DNA of 64,000 nt. Source: Planctomycetaceae bacterium (GTDB lineage Bacteria; Planctomycetota; Phycisphaerae; SM23-33). The notes beneath the pieces were generated by a model that was given only the letters and a program-made list of their open reading frames with translations, was not told the origin of the DNA and did not search any database. Where the stretch lies: contig JBDKTA010000049.1 in NCBI GenBank assembly GCA_039680605.1, positions 62,001 through 126,000 of the forward strand, in the 5' to 3' direction. Numbering within the stretch: position 1 is the first letter of the stretch; every line of letters starts with the position of its first letter. Of this stretch, positions 24,873 through 33,684 are shown piece after piece. Position numbers and translations under genes: made by a program.

Positions 24873-27545
24873 ATGCCTACTGTTACATACGATGATGGCA
24901 GCTTCCTGCTGGACAACCAGCGGCTGTGGTTGGTCAGCGGAACCGTTCATTATTTCCGCACGCCATCGGCGCTGTGGCCGGATCGTCTGCTCAAAGCCAA
25001 GCGAGCGGGGCTGAACTGCATCTGCACGTACGTTCCGTGGAACTTTCACGAGCCTCTCGAGGGCAAATGGGAGATCATGGGCGATCATGACGTGTTCGAG
25101 TTCATCCGCCTCGCCGAGGAGCTGGGGCTGTACGTGATCCTGCGTCCGGGTCCTTACATCGGCGGGCAGTGGGACTTCGGCGGTTTGCCGGCGTGGCTGC
25201 TGGCCAAGCCCGGTCTGGCGCTGCGGGCCAATAATGCCACCTTCCTGCATTACTTCGACAAGTACTTCCGCAAGATGCTCCCGCGGCTGGCCGAGCAGCA
25301 AGTCACGCGCGGCGGCAACATCATCCTGGTCCAGAACGAAAACGAGTACACGCTGCGCACCATGCCCGACCGCCTGCAGTACCTCGAGTTCGTCAGCCAA
25401 CTGCTGCGACGCGGCGGTTTTGAAGTGCCCATCATCACCTGCAACGACCTGACGGAACCGGCGGTGCCCGAGGCCGTCGAGACCGTACGCGGGTGGGACC
25501 GCACGATCCAGGATCTCAAACGCCTGCGGGCTCGCCAGGGCGGGGCGCCGCTGATGGTGAGCGAACTGTGGACCGGCCACTACGATCAGTGGGGCGGGCA
25601 GCATACCCGTCGCGGGGCCTCTGACGTGGCGCGCAAAGCGATGGAAATCCTCGGCTGCGGCGCCCAGTTCAACTACTATCCCTGGCACGGGGGCACGAAC
25701 TTCGCCTTCAAGGCCGGTTCGCCCGGCGACGGCCCCGACAGCTTCCAGACCACCAGCTTCGACTTCGACGCCCCGCTGTCCGAAGGCGGAGGCCTCACCG
25801 AGAAATACTACACCACCCGCCTGGTGAATCTGCTGGCCCAGCACATGGGACAGTTCCTGGCCGCCTCGTACGCCCAGGAAGTCCGCGTGAATATCCACGA
25901 CTCCTCGACCGTGCTCAACCTCTCCGGGTCGCGCGGACGATGGGCGGTGGTGACCAATAACGGCCGCCAGGACATCAAGCGGGCCGCCGTCTCGCTGCCC
26001 GACGGGACCGACATTGACGTGTCGCTGGAGCCGCTGGGGGCGATGGCCGTTCCGCTGGGTCTGCAACTGACCGAGCAGGTCAAGCTCGACTGGTCCAACG
26101 TCACGCCGCTGGGATTCTTCCGCCACAAGGTGCTGGTCTTCCACGGTCCGGCGGGCTGGCCCGCTCGCATCAGCCTCAACGGCGCGGTGCTCACTGCCGC
26201 CATCGGAAGCGATGACGAACCGGTGATGCTCGAGGCGCACGGCCTGACGATCGTGCTGGTCAACAGCTCGCTGGCGATGCGCACGTGGGTGTTGGACGAG
26301 ACGCTGATTCTGGGTCCGGATTTCGTCGGCGTCGAGGCCGCCGACGTGGTCTTCAACCATGCCGCGCCGCAGTATGCGATGATCGCTTTCGACGGCAAGC
26401 TCACGCACAAGAAGATCAAGCCCGCCGGCCGGGCGGCGGTCAAGCCCATCAAGCTGGGCTCGTGGAACCGCACCGGCGTCAGCAAAGAGCCTCTGGGCGA
26501 CGGCACGCTGGAGTGGCTCAAGCTCGACCGCCCGCGCGACGTCGACTTCCTGGGCATCCACGACGGCTACATCTGGTATCGCCTGGAAAGCACCGAAGAC
26601 AAACCCGTCAAGCGGCAGTTGTTCCTGCCCGAGTGCGAGGACCGCGCCACGCTGTACCTCAACGGGAAGCGCCTGGGCATCTGGGGGCGCGGCGACGGCG
26701 CCGTTCGCACGCCCATCAACGCCGACTTCCGCAAGGGCGACAACGTCCTGACGATGCTGGTCGACAACCTCGGCCGCCCGAGCACCGGCCATAAGCTCGG
26801 TCAGCGCAAGGGCCTGGCAAACCACGTCTTTGACGCGCGGGCGCTGCAGCGGGGCAAGTTCAAGGTCAAGGCCGTCGAGGCGTTCCCCAAGCGGATCGTG
26901 CCGCGGCAGTTGCTGTTCATGCTCGACGACCTGCAGGGCGTGCCGGTCTGGGAAGCCCAGCTCGTCATTACCCTGAACAAGGTCGCGCCGATCCACTTGG
27001 CGTACACGGATCTGCCCCATCACGTGGCGATCCTGTGCAATGAGCGCACGGTGGCGTTCCTGCCTCACCAGGGCAGCGGGTTCGGCGATGCGACGCTGGG
27101 CGCCGAACTCAAGAAGGGCAAGAACGTCCTGAAGATCCTGCTCTGGGGCGATGTCAACGCCAAGCTGCTGGACAACATCAAGATGTACAGCCTCAACGAG
27201 CCGGTGACGGCCCAGGGGCGGTTGACGTGCCGCGCCTGGCAGATGCCCGCCGACGCCTCGGGCGCCCTCGGCGGCGACCGCCCGGCATGGTACAAGGCCC
27301 AGTTCAATTATGAACCCGCCCCCGAGGCGCTGTTCCTGCGCATCTCCGGTCCAGGCAAGGGCCAGATCTTTCTCAACGGGCACAACGTCGGACGGTACTG
27401 GTCGATCGGTCCGCAGGAATTCTATTATCTTCCTGAGTGCTGGTTGAAGCAGGAAAACGACGTCACGCTGTTCGTGGAAGACGGTCATCGGCCCACTGGG
27501 ACGAGTCTGGAGTTCAGCGCGACGGGACCGTACGGTCCGCGCTGA
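24873..27545 (+). CDS. Beta-galactosidase, GH35
   Basis: The product is 890 residues from ATG 24873; AAGGAG at 24859-24864 sets this start. The catalytic barrel has RAGLNCICTYVPWNFHEP, YVILRPGPYIGGQWDFGGLP, acid/base Glu in IILVQNENEY and nucleophile Glu in LMVSELWTGHYDQWGGQ. That is the usual GH35 pair on strands 4 and 7. The C-terminal 400 residues contain jelly-roll modules ending with GKGQIFLNGHNVGRYWSIGP, a conserved GH35 feature. No signal peptide is apparent, suggesting a cytoplasmic enzyme cleaving terminal beta-galactose from imported oligosaccharides. It stands alone between an AT-rich promoter region and the HU gene. Confidence 0.92.
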   Translation: MPTVTYDDGSFLLDNQRLWLVSGTVHYFRTPSALWPDRLLKAKRAGLNCICTYVPWNFHEPLEGKWEIMGDHDVFEFIRLAEELGLYVILRPGPYIGGQWDFGGLPAWLLAKPGLALRANNATFLHYFDKYFRKMLPRLAEQQVTRGGNIILVQNENEYTLRTMPDRLQYLEFVSQLLRRGGFEVPIITCNDLTEPAVPEAVETVRGWDRTIQDLKRLRARQGGAPLMVSELWTGHYDQWGGQHTRRGASDVARKAMEILGCGAQFNYYPWHGGTNFAFKAGSPGDGPDSFQTTSFDFDAPLSEGGGLTEKYYTTRLVNLLAQHMGQFLAASYAQEVRVNIHDSSTVLNLSGSRGRWAVVTNNGRQDIKRAAVSLPDGTDIDVSLEPLGAMAVPLGLQLTEQVKLDWSNVTPLGFFRHKVLVFHGPAGWPARISLNGAVLTAAIGSDDEPVMLEAHGLTIVLVNSSLAMRTWVLDETLILGPDFVGVEAADVVFNHAAPQYAMIAFDGKLTHKKIKPAGRAAVKPIKLGSWNRTGVSKEPLGDGTLEWLKLDRPRDVDFLGIHDGYIWYRLESTEDKPVKRQLFLPECEDRATLYLNGKRLGIWGRGDGAVRTPINADFRKGDNVLTMLVDNLGRPSTGHKLGQRKGLANHVFDARALQRGKFKVKAVEAFPKRIVPRQLLFMLDDLQGVPVWEAQLVITLNKVAPIHLAYTDLPHHVAILCNERTVAFLPHQGSGFGDATLGAELKKGKNVLKILLWGDVNAKLLDNIKMYSLNEPVTAQGRLTCRAWQMPADASGALGGDRPAWYKAQFNYEPAPEALFLRISGPGKGQIFLNGHNVGRYWSIGPQEFYYLPECWLKQENDVTLFVEDGHRPTGTSLEFSATGPYGPR

Positions 27546-27561
27546 GCGGCTGTGAATTTGC

Positions 27562-27590
27562 TTGAACGCGAGAAGTCTTTTAGCTACTAT
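27562..27590 (+). promoter_or_regulatory. Probable sigma70-type promoter of the HU gene
   Basis: TTGAAC (27562-27567), a 17-nt spacer, then TACTAT (27585-27590). Transcription would begin near 27597, which supports the GTG start at 27635 over the ATG at 27599. Confidence 0.5.
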
Positions 27591-27634
27591 TACTTGCGAT
27601 GGCAGCGGCATACATTGGTCAGAAGGGAACTACA

Positions 27635-27934
27635 GTGCATACGGTAACGAAAAAAGAACTCGTTGATCGCATTGCCGACAAGACCAACCAGAAGCGCGTG
27701 CTGGTGAAAGAAGTCGTTCAGGTCTTCCTGGACGAAGTCATTGCTGAACTTGGCAGCGGCAACCGTCTGGAGTTCCGCGACTTCGGCGTTTTCGAGATCA
27801 AGCAGCGCGCCGCCCGGACCGCCCAGAACCCCAAGACCCTCGAACGCGTCCAGGTCGCCGCCAAGCGTACCGTCAAATTCAAAATGGGTCGCGTCATGAA
27901 AGAAAAGATGCAGCCCGCACAAGGCGGCGCATAA
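27635..27934 (+). CDS. HU/IHF family DNA-binding protein
   Basis: The product is 99 residues from GTG 27635 (MHTVTKKELVDRIADKT) with AAGGGA 8 nt upstream; this gives the canonical HU length. An ATG 36 nt earlier is in frame but lies almost at the predicted transcription start. Family signatures are VLVKEVVQVFLDEVIAEL (helices), RLEFRDFGVFEIKQRAART (the 'GFGtFev..r.aR' core) and NPKTLERVQVAAKRTVKFKMG (the DNA-grasping arm and end). It compacts and bends DNA without strong sequence preference. It is monocistronic, followed by a Rho-independent terminator. Confidence 0.95.
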   Translation: MHTVTKKELVDRIADKTNQKRVLVKEVVQVFLDEVIAELGSGNRLEFRDFGVFEIKQRAARTAQNPKTLERVQVAAKRTVKFKMGRVMKEKMQPAQGGA

Positions 27935-27961
27935 AGCCGCTTGCGGCTTGGCATCTTTTTC
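27934..27961 (+). terminator. Rho-independent terminator of the HU gene
   Basis: The stem AAGCCGC/GCGGCTT directly at the stop codon is followed by GGCATC and a run of five T (27956-27960). Confidence 0.6.
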
Positions 27962-27969
27962 AGGTCCGA

Positions 27970-28209
27970 AGATTAGGGATTTACCACAGAGTCACAGAGT
28001 CACAGAGGAAGCGGGGGAAAACCATAATGCAGCGCGACCACCTATGGATCGCGACCTATGGAGTGCGGCAGCAGCTGCTGCCGCTTTGGCTGTCTTTGGA
28101 CAAGCAGCACACCGTTCCCATCGAACAACATCCAAAGCGGCAGCTAAGGCTGCCGCACTCCATATATCCTCTCGCTTTTCTCCGAGCCTCTGTGGTAAAT
28201 CCCTGATCT
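27970..28209. repeat. Nested composite repeat: outer inverted repeat enclosing a family A palindrome
   Basis: The outer arms 27970-27991 and 28188-28209 are 22-nt inverted copies (AGGGATTTACCACAGAG and its complement) with one mismatch, and their similarity continues inwards. Inside, 28056-28164 is a complete family A element (CTATGGAGTGCGGCAGC... CCGCACTCCATA). The 313-nt gap between HU and GH130 genes holds nothing else except the HU terminator. Confidence 0.9.
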
Positions 28210-28247
28210 TTCAGCGCGCTAAACTTCTGCGATAGCAGGGGAGCGCC

Positions 28248-29342
28248 ATGCCTAATCCACTCATCCCTTCGGGGGCCGTTTCGCCGCTGGTGCGGCACCA
28301 GCGCAATCCGCTGCTGACGTCCCGCGACGTGCCTTACCCTTCGACGCTGGTCTACAACGCCGGCGTCGTCAAGTTCGCCGGGCGGTACGCGATGATGTTC
28401 CGCAACGATTACGGCCGCTGGGGCGACCCGCGGCTGGAGGGCACGAACATCGGGCTGGCCTGGAGCACCGATGGCGTGACGTGGGAGGTCGCGCCCGAAC
28501 CGGTCATCACGGTCGAGAAGGCCCGGCGGTGGGTGAAGGACTACTCGCCGTACCACGACGCCGATCGCGAGTTGCTGTTCGTCAACGATCCGCGGCTGAC
28601 GGTGCTGGAGGGGCGAGTGTATTGCTGCCTGGCGTTTTTCATGGCTTCGGGGCTGTGCGGGGGAGTGCTGGTGACGGACGATTTCGACCACTTCACGCTG
28701 CTGTCGATGACCGTGCCCGACAACCGCAACCTGGTGATATTCCCGCAGCGGCACAAGGGGCACTATCTGCGTTTTGAGCGCCCATTTAACAACTATGGCG
28801 GAGCGGCGATGGGCGCGGGGCGATACTCGCTGTGGCTCAGCGAGTCGCCGGACCTGCTGTTCTGGGGACGCTCGCGACGGCTGTTGTCTTACTCCGAGGT
28901 GCCTTACGCCAACGAGCGCGTCGGCGCCGGACCCCAGCCGGTCCTGACGCCGGGCGGTTGGCTGGCGATGTTTCACTCGGTATATCACGATGCCGCCTGG
29001 GGCAAGCGCGGGTGGGAACCCAAGTGGGACCGCCACTACGACGCCGGGCTGATGCTGCTGGATCTGGACGATCCGTCCAAGGTGCTGGCCGTATCCAACG
29101 TGCCGGTGCTCTCGCCGTCGGCGCCGTACGAGATGGCCGGCGGCGACACGTTCGAAACCAGTGGCTTTCGCGGAGGCGTGGTCTTTCCCACGGGTATGAT
29201 TCTGGAGGACAGCGGGGAGGTGAAGGTCTACTACGGGGCGGCCGACTCGTTCGTGTGCCTGGCGACGGCGAACGTGGAAGACCTGCTGCGGTTCTGCCTG
29301 GAGAACCCCGTTGCCAGGCCTGAGGCGTCGCCGGGCGATTGA
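28248..29342 (+). CDS. GH130-type beta-mannoside phosphorylase/mannosidase-like protein
   Basis: The product is 364 residues from ATG 28248 (AGGGGAG upstream). The five-bladed propeller of GH130 is indicated by NPLLTSRDVPYPSTLVYNAG, FVNDPRLTVLEGRVY (the catalytic-region Asp, here about residue 114, in the family's 'vEDPRi' position), VIFPQRHKGHYLRFERP, LSESPDLLFW, GAGPQPVLTPGGWLAMFHSV, YDAGLMLLDLDDPSKVL and VYYGAADSFVCLATA. Family enzymes phosphorolyse or hydrolyse beta-mannosides; which applies here depends on phosphate-binding residues that I cannot place confidently. The protein has no signal peptide. It is followed 25 nt later by an SDR gene, so the two are probably co-transcribed. Confidence 0.87.
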   Translation: MPNPLIPSGAVSPLVRHQRNPLLTSRDVPYPSTLVYNAGVVKFAGRYAMMFRNDYGRWGDPRLEGTNIGLAWSTDGVTWEVAPEPVITVEKARRWVKDYSPYHDADRELLFVNDPRLTVLEGRVYCCLAFFMASGLCGGVLVTDDFDHFTLLSMTVPDNRNLVIFPQRHKGHYLRFERPFNNYGGAAMGAGRYSLWLSESPDLLFWGRSRRLLSYSEVPYANERVGAGPQPVLTPGGWLAMFHSVYHDAAWGKRGWEPKWDRHYDAGLMLLDLDDPSKVLAVSNVPVLSPSAPYEMAGGDTFETSGFRGGVVFPTGMILEDSGEVKVYYGAADSFVCLATANVEDLLRFCLENPVARPEASPGD

Positions 29343-29367
29343 TCGGCGAACAATAGAGGAGAACGTC

Positions 29368-30150
29368 ATGACTCAGACCATCGACAAAACGCTGGCTCGC
29401 CGCCCGGAAGACTGGAAGTTCGCCCCCCAGCCGCTGGAAGGAAAGAAAATCGTGCTCTCCGGCGGGACGACCGGCATCGGGCGGGCCATCCTGCTCATGC
29501 TCACCGCCGAGGGCGCCGACGTGTTGACCTTCGCCCGCGGCAAGACCGAGCTCGACGAGGCGCTGGCGGCCGCCGATGGCGCCGCGGGCAAGGCGTACGG
29601 TCTGACAGCCGACCAGTCGCGACCGGACGACCTCAAGGCGGTCTTCGCCCGGGTCGATCGCGATCTGGGCGGGCTGGACATCCTGATCAACTGTGCAGCC
29701 GTCGCCGGCGGCAGCGTGACCGACAGCGGGTTTGAAGAAACGCAGTCGGTGCTGCACACGAACATCGACGGGTACGTGCAGTGCTGCCGCCTGGCGCTGG
29801 AGCGCATGAAGGACAACCAGGGGCACATCGTCAACATCGGCTCGATGAGCGCCCATGTGCGAGAGAGCGGCAGCGACATTTACGCCGCCACCAAGGCCGC
29901 CGTCATGGCCTTCAGCGACTCGCTACGCAAGACCCTCAACAAGAAGGGCATCCGCGTCAGCCTCATCGAGCCCGGAAGCGTCGGGTCGGACATGCAGCCG
30001 ACAAGCCCCCAGGAAGAAGCCCAGCGCCAGAAACGCGGCGAAATGCTCGTCGCCGACGACATCGCCGAGGCCGTCCACTACTGCCTCACCCAACCGTCGC
30101 GATGCGAAATCATGACGCTGCAGATCAAACCGACGCGCCAGATCATATGA
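29368..30150 (+). CDS. Short-chain dehydrogenase/reductase
   Basis: The product is 260 residues from ATG 29368 with AGAGGAG 6 nt upstream. It is a classical SDR: cofactor loop LSGGTTGIGRAI (TGxxxGIG variant with Ser-Gly-Gly), DILINCAAVAGG in the NNAG position, catalytic Ser in VNIGSMSAH, and Tyr172/Lys176 in SDIYAATKAAV. It oxidises or reduces an alcohol/keto group with NAD(P)(H). Its position behind the GH130 gene suggests a sugar or sugar-derived substrate. The first 20 residues precede the usual start of the Rossmann fold and may be a short family-specific extension. Confidence 0.92.
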   Translation: MTQTIDKTLARRPEDWKFAPQPLEGKKIVLSGGTTGIGRAILLMLTAEGADVLTFARGKTELDEALAAADGAAGKAYGLTADQSRPDDLKAVFARVDRDLGGLDILINCAAVAGGSVTDSGFEETQSVLHTNIDGYVQCCRLALERMKDNQGHIVNIGSMSAHVRESGSDIYAATKAAVMAFSDSLRKTLNKKGIRVSLIEPGSVGSDMQPTSPQEEAQRQKRGEMLVADDIAEAVHYCLTQPSRCEIMTLQIKPTRQII

Positions 30151-30219
30151 CCGCGTTCCGGCCGCAGGTGGACACTCCCCGGCGCGATAGCGGCTTGGCA
30201 GTATTTCAAATCGGGCGCG

Positions 30220-30237
30220 CCGACGATATAACGTCGG
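30220..30237. promoter_or_regulatory. Possible operator: CCGACG-ATATAA-CGTCGG inverted repeat
   Basis: A 6-bp inverted repeat with an AT-rich centre lies 20 nt before the start codon of the beta-helix gene. It could be a repressor site or a short leader hairpin. There is no second copy in the window. Confidence 0.3.
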
Positions 30238-30256
30238 ATAACGCGTGAGGGAGAGT

Positions 30257-33200
30257 ATGAGAAAGCTCGGCATATATCACTGCGCAACGGCATGTTTACT
30301 TGTGGGTTTGTCATTTTGCCATTCTCTGGCCGCTGCGGACTTCTACGTGTCTCCGGGCGGCGACGACGCCAACGGCGGCACGGCTGACAAGCCGGTGGCG
30401 ACGATCGCGGCGGCGCGCGACCTGGTGCGGGCGAAGATCGCCGGCGGGATGAAAGAGGACATCGTCGTCCACGTCGGGGCGGGCAACTACTTCATCGAGG
30501 CGCCGGTGGTCTTCGACGACCGCGACGGCGGGCGCGACGGGCACACGATCACGTACCGCGGCGCGCCGAACCTGGGCAGCCGCCTCTATGGCGGGCGGCG
30601 GATCGTGAACTGGAAGAAGCACAGCGAAACCGAAGTCGCCGCCGACGTGCCGGACCTGCAGGAGCACTTCACGCTCTATGAGAACGACCGCGCGGCCAAC
30701 GGCGGCATGTTCCACCAGTTCGAGGGCACGGCCGAGGGCAACTGGCGTCGCGAGGGCACGCGGCTGATCTACATCCCGCGTCGAACGCCCATCGAGGAGC
30801 AGGTCGTGGTGCTGGGGACGGCCAAGGACGTGCTGGTGATCAAGGGGCGCTCAATGGAGCAGATCGCCGGCAATCTCGTCTTCGACGGCCTGTACATGAT
30901 CGGTTCGGACTTCGCCAGCCAGTGGACGCGCGGGGTGACGGACTTCATCGGCTGGGACGGCCAATACGATGGTCGGCTCTGGAACGGGCGACCGCTGGGC
31001 GTGATGGCCCCGGACATGCGCCACGCGCAGGTCTTCGTCGAGAACGCCCGCAACATCGTGATCCGCAACTGCAAGCTCTACGGCGCGGGGTTCATGGCCG
31101 GCATGTTCCATCGCTGGGCCCAGGACAACCGCGTCGAGAACTGCTGGATCGAAAACGCAGGCTGCAACGGCCTGTTCTTCCTGGGCTGGGAGTGCGGGCG
31201 CGGGCCTTTCAAGACCCTCGCCGCCTCGTACGTCAACAAGAAGAACGTCGTGCGCAACAACGTCTTCTACGACATCGGGCGGTTCGCCTTTGACGGCGGC
31301 GGCGTGTACGTGGTCTTCAGCGGCGACAACGTCGTCGAGCACAACGTCTTTCGCGGCATCACACGCTACGGCGTGGCGACCAAGGGCTGGCGGCCGAAGA
31401 TGATCAACATCCTCTACCGCTACACCCAGACGCCGCAGCGGAACGAATCTGCCGAGAAGCCCTTCGACGACGCGGGCGTGAGGTACTACGACGGCTATGT
31501 GGTGACCGAAGCCAACCAGGGCGCCGAGCTGAACCATTCGCGCAACAACGTCGTGCGCTACAACGACTTTTCGCAGATCGCGCGGTCCGGCAGCGACATG
31601 GGGATGATCGAGATGTGGGGCGCGGGCACCGGCAACGTCTGGGAGTACAACGCCCTGCACGACCAGGTGCAGAATGGCGGCTGGGACGAGTGGATGCACA
31701 CGCTGTTCAACGACGACGGTTCGCACGCCGCGACGCTGCGGGGCAATGTGATGTACTGGATCGTCGGCGGCGGGCGCAGCCGCGCGATCATGGCCAAGGG
31801 CAACGACCAGGCCAACGTGTGCAACATCGTCGCCGACAGCATGCTCTCCGGCGCCGCGACGATCGGGCCGTTCGTCGAGGCGGCCCACGACATGATCTGG
31901 TCGCACAACATTCTGGCCGCGCAGATTCCGACGCTCTACCACGGCGGGCACGGGCACGAGACCGTCGCCGGCGTGGCCCACCCGATCCTCAAGCAGGTCG
32001 AAGGCAACGTCTACTGGTACCAGCCGATGGGCGACCAGGCCGGCTCGAAGGAGGATCGCGTCCGCATTCAGCGCCAGGTGGAAGAGACCGCCAGGGGCGG
32101 CAAGATGGAAAAGGGCTCGCTGTACGCCGACCCGATGTTCGACCGCAAGCGGCCGTGGTGGGACGCCCACTACACCGACTATCGCCTCAAGGCCGACTCG
32201 CCCGCCCTCAAGCTGGGCTTCCAGCAGACAGACATGGCGAAGATCGGCCTGCGGAATGATTATCCCTTCAAGCTGACCGACGTGCTGGCGCACCCGGCCG
32301 GTGAAACGTGGAAGGCGGCGAACTTCACTCGGCTCTACAAGATGCACGCCGCCGGCGAGCGGCTGCGCCCCTACGCTACCCGCGGCCTGGACAAGGGCGC
32401 ATGGGTGCGATATGGCAATGTCGACTTTGGCGACGGGCGCTTCAAGCTCTTCCGCGCGAGGCTGGAGTGGCTGGCGCCCAGGCAGGCCTTCGCGACGACG
32501 CTGGGCGGCAAGACGATCACCGCGATGGAGCTGGGCGACTCCTGGTGCCCGATCCCGTACTGGCAGGTCAGCCCCGCCTACACACAGGCGGGCAGGAAAG
32601 GCCCCGAACTGATCGACGTGCCCTTCGCGCCGGAGAAGGACCCCGCGGCCGTCGCGTGGACCACCGTGACCGAGCCGCTGGTCAGCCGTGCGACCGTCAA
32701 GCACCCCCTTGGCGTGATCAACTGCGACGTCGCCAACGGCGAGAACCACGCCAACAGCGCCGCGTACATGCGTTCGAGCATCTACGCCAAAAGCGGCGGC
32801 CGCACCGGCGTCGAGATCCGCGGCAGCCACGGCGTGAAGGTCTGGCTCAACGGCAAGGAGGTTTTCTCGAAGGTCGGCGGCGTGAACGACTCACCGCGGG
32901 TGGCGATGACCTTCCGCAAGGGCTGGAACGAGCTGCTGGTGAAGGTCGTGCAGGACGACAAGCCCTGGAAGCCCGACATGCACGGCTGGGGCAACTTCTG
33001 GGCCAGCGTCACGATGCATTACCGCGCCGTGGGCGATGCGTTTATCGTGCCCGGCCCGCCGGGAAAAGAACTGGCGATCCAGCCGCACCAGGGCACGGCC
33101 GTAGAACTGCGCCTCGACGCCCCCGACGGCGGGCTCATCGGCGAGTTGCAGTTCGGCCAGCCGACCTGCCCGATCAAGAAGACCATTGGCCGCCACGATC

Positions 33201-33580
33201 TGTTCCTAATCTTCCCCAACCAGAACGTCCAGACGCTGGACTGGTTCCGGTTCGAGGGACGCGAGGGAGATGAGCAGATCGTGCTGCCCGAGCCGGTTCC
33301 GGAGCAACCTTCTTCGATCAGCGCCAGCGGCAAGCTGCTCGTGATCAACGTTATGGGCGGCCCGGGCGAATCACGCTATGTCGCTGCCGGGCGGCAGATG
33401 AAGCTCGATGAGTTAACCGCGATGCTCAAGTCCGCCGTCAAGGGCGATCCTCATCTCAAGACGCTCATTCGCGGCGATCGGAACGCTCTACACGGCACCG
33501 TGGCCGCGGCCGTGGCGGCCTGCAAAGAGGCCGGTGTGGGAGCGGCCAACATCGCCTACGACGTCAGGCCGGCCCGGTGA
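30257..33580 (+). CDS. Secreted right-handed parallel beta-helix protein with C-terminal ExbD/TolR-like domain
   Basis: The product is 1107 residues. The ATG at 30257 has GAGGGAGAG upstream; the signal peptide is CATACLLVGLSFCHSLAA. Mature residues start DFYVSPGGDDANGGTADKP, the usual opening of DUF1565/pectate-lyase-like helices. Coils with recurring N-rich turns follow (NIVIRNCKLYG, NRVENCWIENAG, NVVRNNVFYDI, NVVEHNVFRGI, GNVWEYNALHDQ). Residues about 830-950 look like a beta-sandwich (GVKVWLNGKEVFSK, GWNELLVKVVQDD). After a proline-rich linker (PEPVPEQPSS), residues 1026-1107 match the ExbD/TolR periplasmic domain (LLVINVMGG, LDELTAMLKSA, TLIRGDRNALHGTV, AACKEAGVGAANIAYDV). The helix part probably binds or cleaves acidic glycans. 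The ExbD-like end lacks its normal membrane anchor, and this fusion is unexpected. Confidence 0.85.
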   Translation: MRKLGIYHCATACLLVGLSFCHSLAAADFYVSPGGDDANGGTADKPVATIAAARDLVRAKIAGGMKEDIVVHVGAGNYFIEAPVVFDDRDGGRDGHTITYRGAPNLGSRLYGGRRIVNWKKHSETEVAADVPDLQEHFTLYENDRAANGGMFHQFEGTAEGNWRREGTRLIYIPRRTPIEEQVVVLGTAKDVLVIKGRSMEQIAGNLVFDGLYMIGSDFASQWTRGVTDFIGWDGQYDGRLWNGRPLGVMAPDMRHAQVFVENARNIVIRNCKLYGAGFMAGMFHRWAQDNRVENCWIENAGCNGLFFLGWECGRGPFKTLAASYVNKKNVVRNNVFYDIGRFAFDGGGVYVVFSGDNVVEHNVFRGITRYGVATKGWRPKMINILYRYTQTPQRNESAEKPFDDAGVRYYDGYVVTEANQGAELNHSRNNVVRYNDFSQIARSGSDMGMIEMWGAGTGNVWEYNALHDQVQNGGWDEWMHTLFNDDGSHAATLRGNVMYWIVGGGRSRAIMAKGNDQANVCNIVADSMLSGAATIGPFVEAAHDMIWSHNILAAQIPTLYHGGHGHETVAGVAHPILKQVEGNVYWYQPMGDQAGSKEDRVRIQRQVEETARGGKMEKGSLYADPMFDRKRPWWDAHYTDYRLKADSPALKLGFQQTDMAKIGLRNDYPFKLTDVLAHPAGETWKAANFTRLYKMHAAGERLRPYATRGLDKGAWVRYGNVDFGDGRFKLFRARLEWLAPRQAFATTLGGKTITAMELGDSWCPIPYWQVSPAYTQAGRKGPELIDVPFAPEKDPAAVAWTTVTEPLVSRATVKHPLGVINCDVANGENHANSAAYMRSSIYAKSGGRTGVEIRGSHGVKVWLNGKEVFSKVGGVNDSPRVAMTFRKGWNELLVKVVQDDKPWKPDMHGWGNFWASVTMHYRAVGDAFIVPGPPGKELAIQPHQGTAVELRLDAPDGGLIGELQFGQPTCPIKKTIGRHDLFLIFPNQNVQTLDWFRFEGREGDEQIVLPEPVPEQPSSISASGKLLVINVMGGPGESRYVAAGRQMKLDELTAMLKSAVKGDPHLKTLIRGDRNALHGTVAAAVAACKEAGVGAANIAYDVRPAR

Positions 33581-33590
33581 GGTGCGGTTA

Positions 33591-33624
33591 CTGAACTGAT
33601 AGCAAATTTGATCCTGGGGCTGGC
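33591..33624. repeat. Direct repeat copy 1 (CTGATAGCAAATTTGATCCTGGGGCTGG)
   Basis: It is nearly identical (two base differences over about 27 nt) to 34159-34188. Together they flank the small membrane-protein gene at 33685-34050. Confidence 0.8.
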
Positions 33625-33684
33625 CAGGACCCGGGGTATGTAGCTGATAGCCGACAGGTTGCACTGCGGTGAACTCCTGCCGCC

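Noticed and set aside
27599-27634. Earlier ATG start of the HU gene
   Set aside because: It lies at the predicted transcription start and would add residues foreign to HU; GTG 27635 has a proper ribosome binding site.
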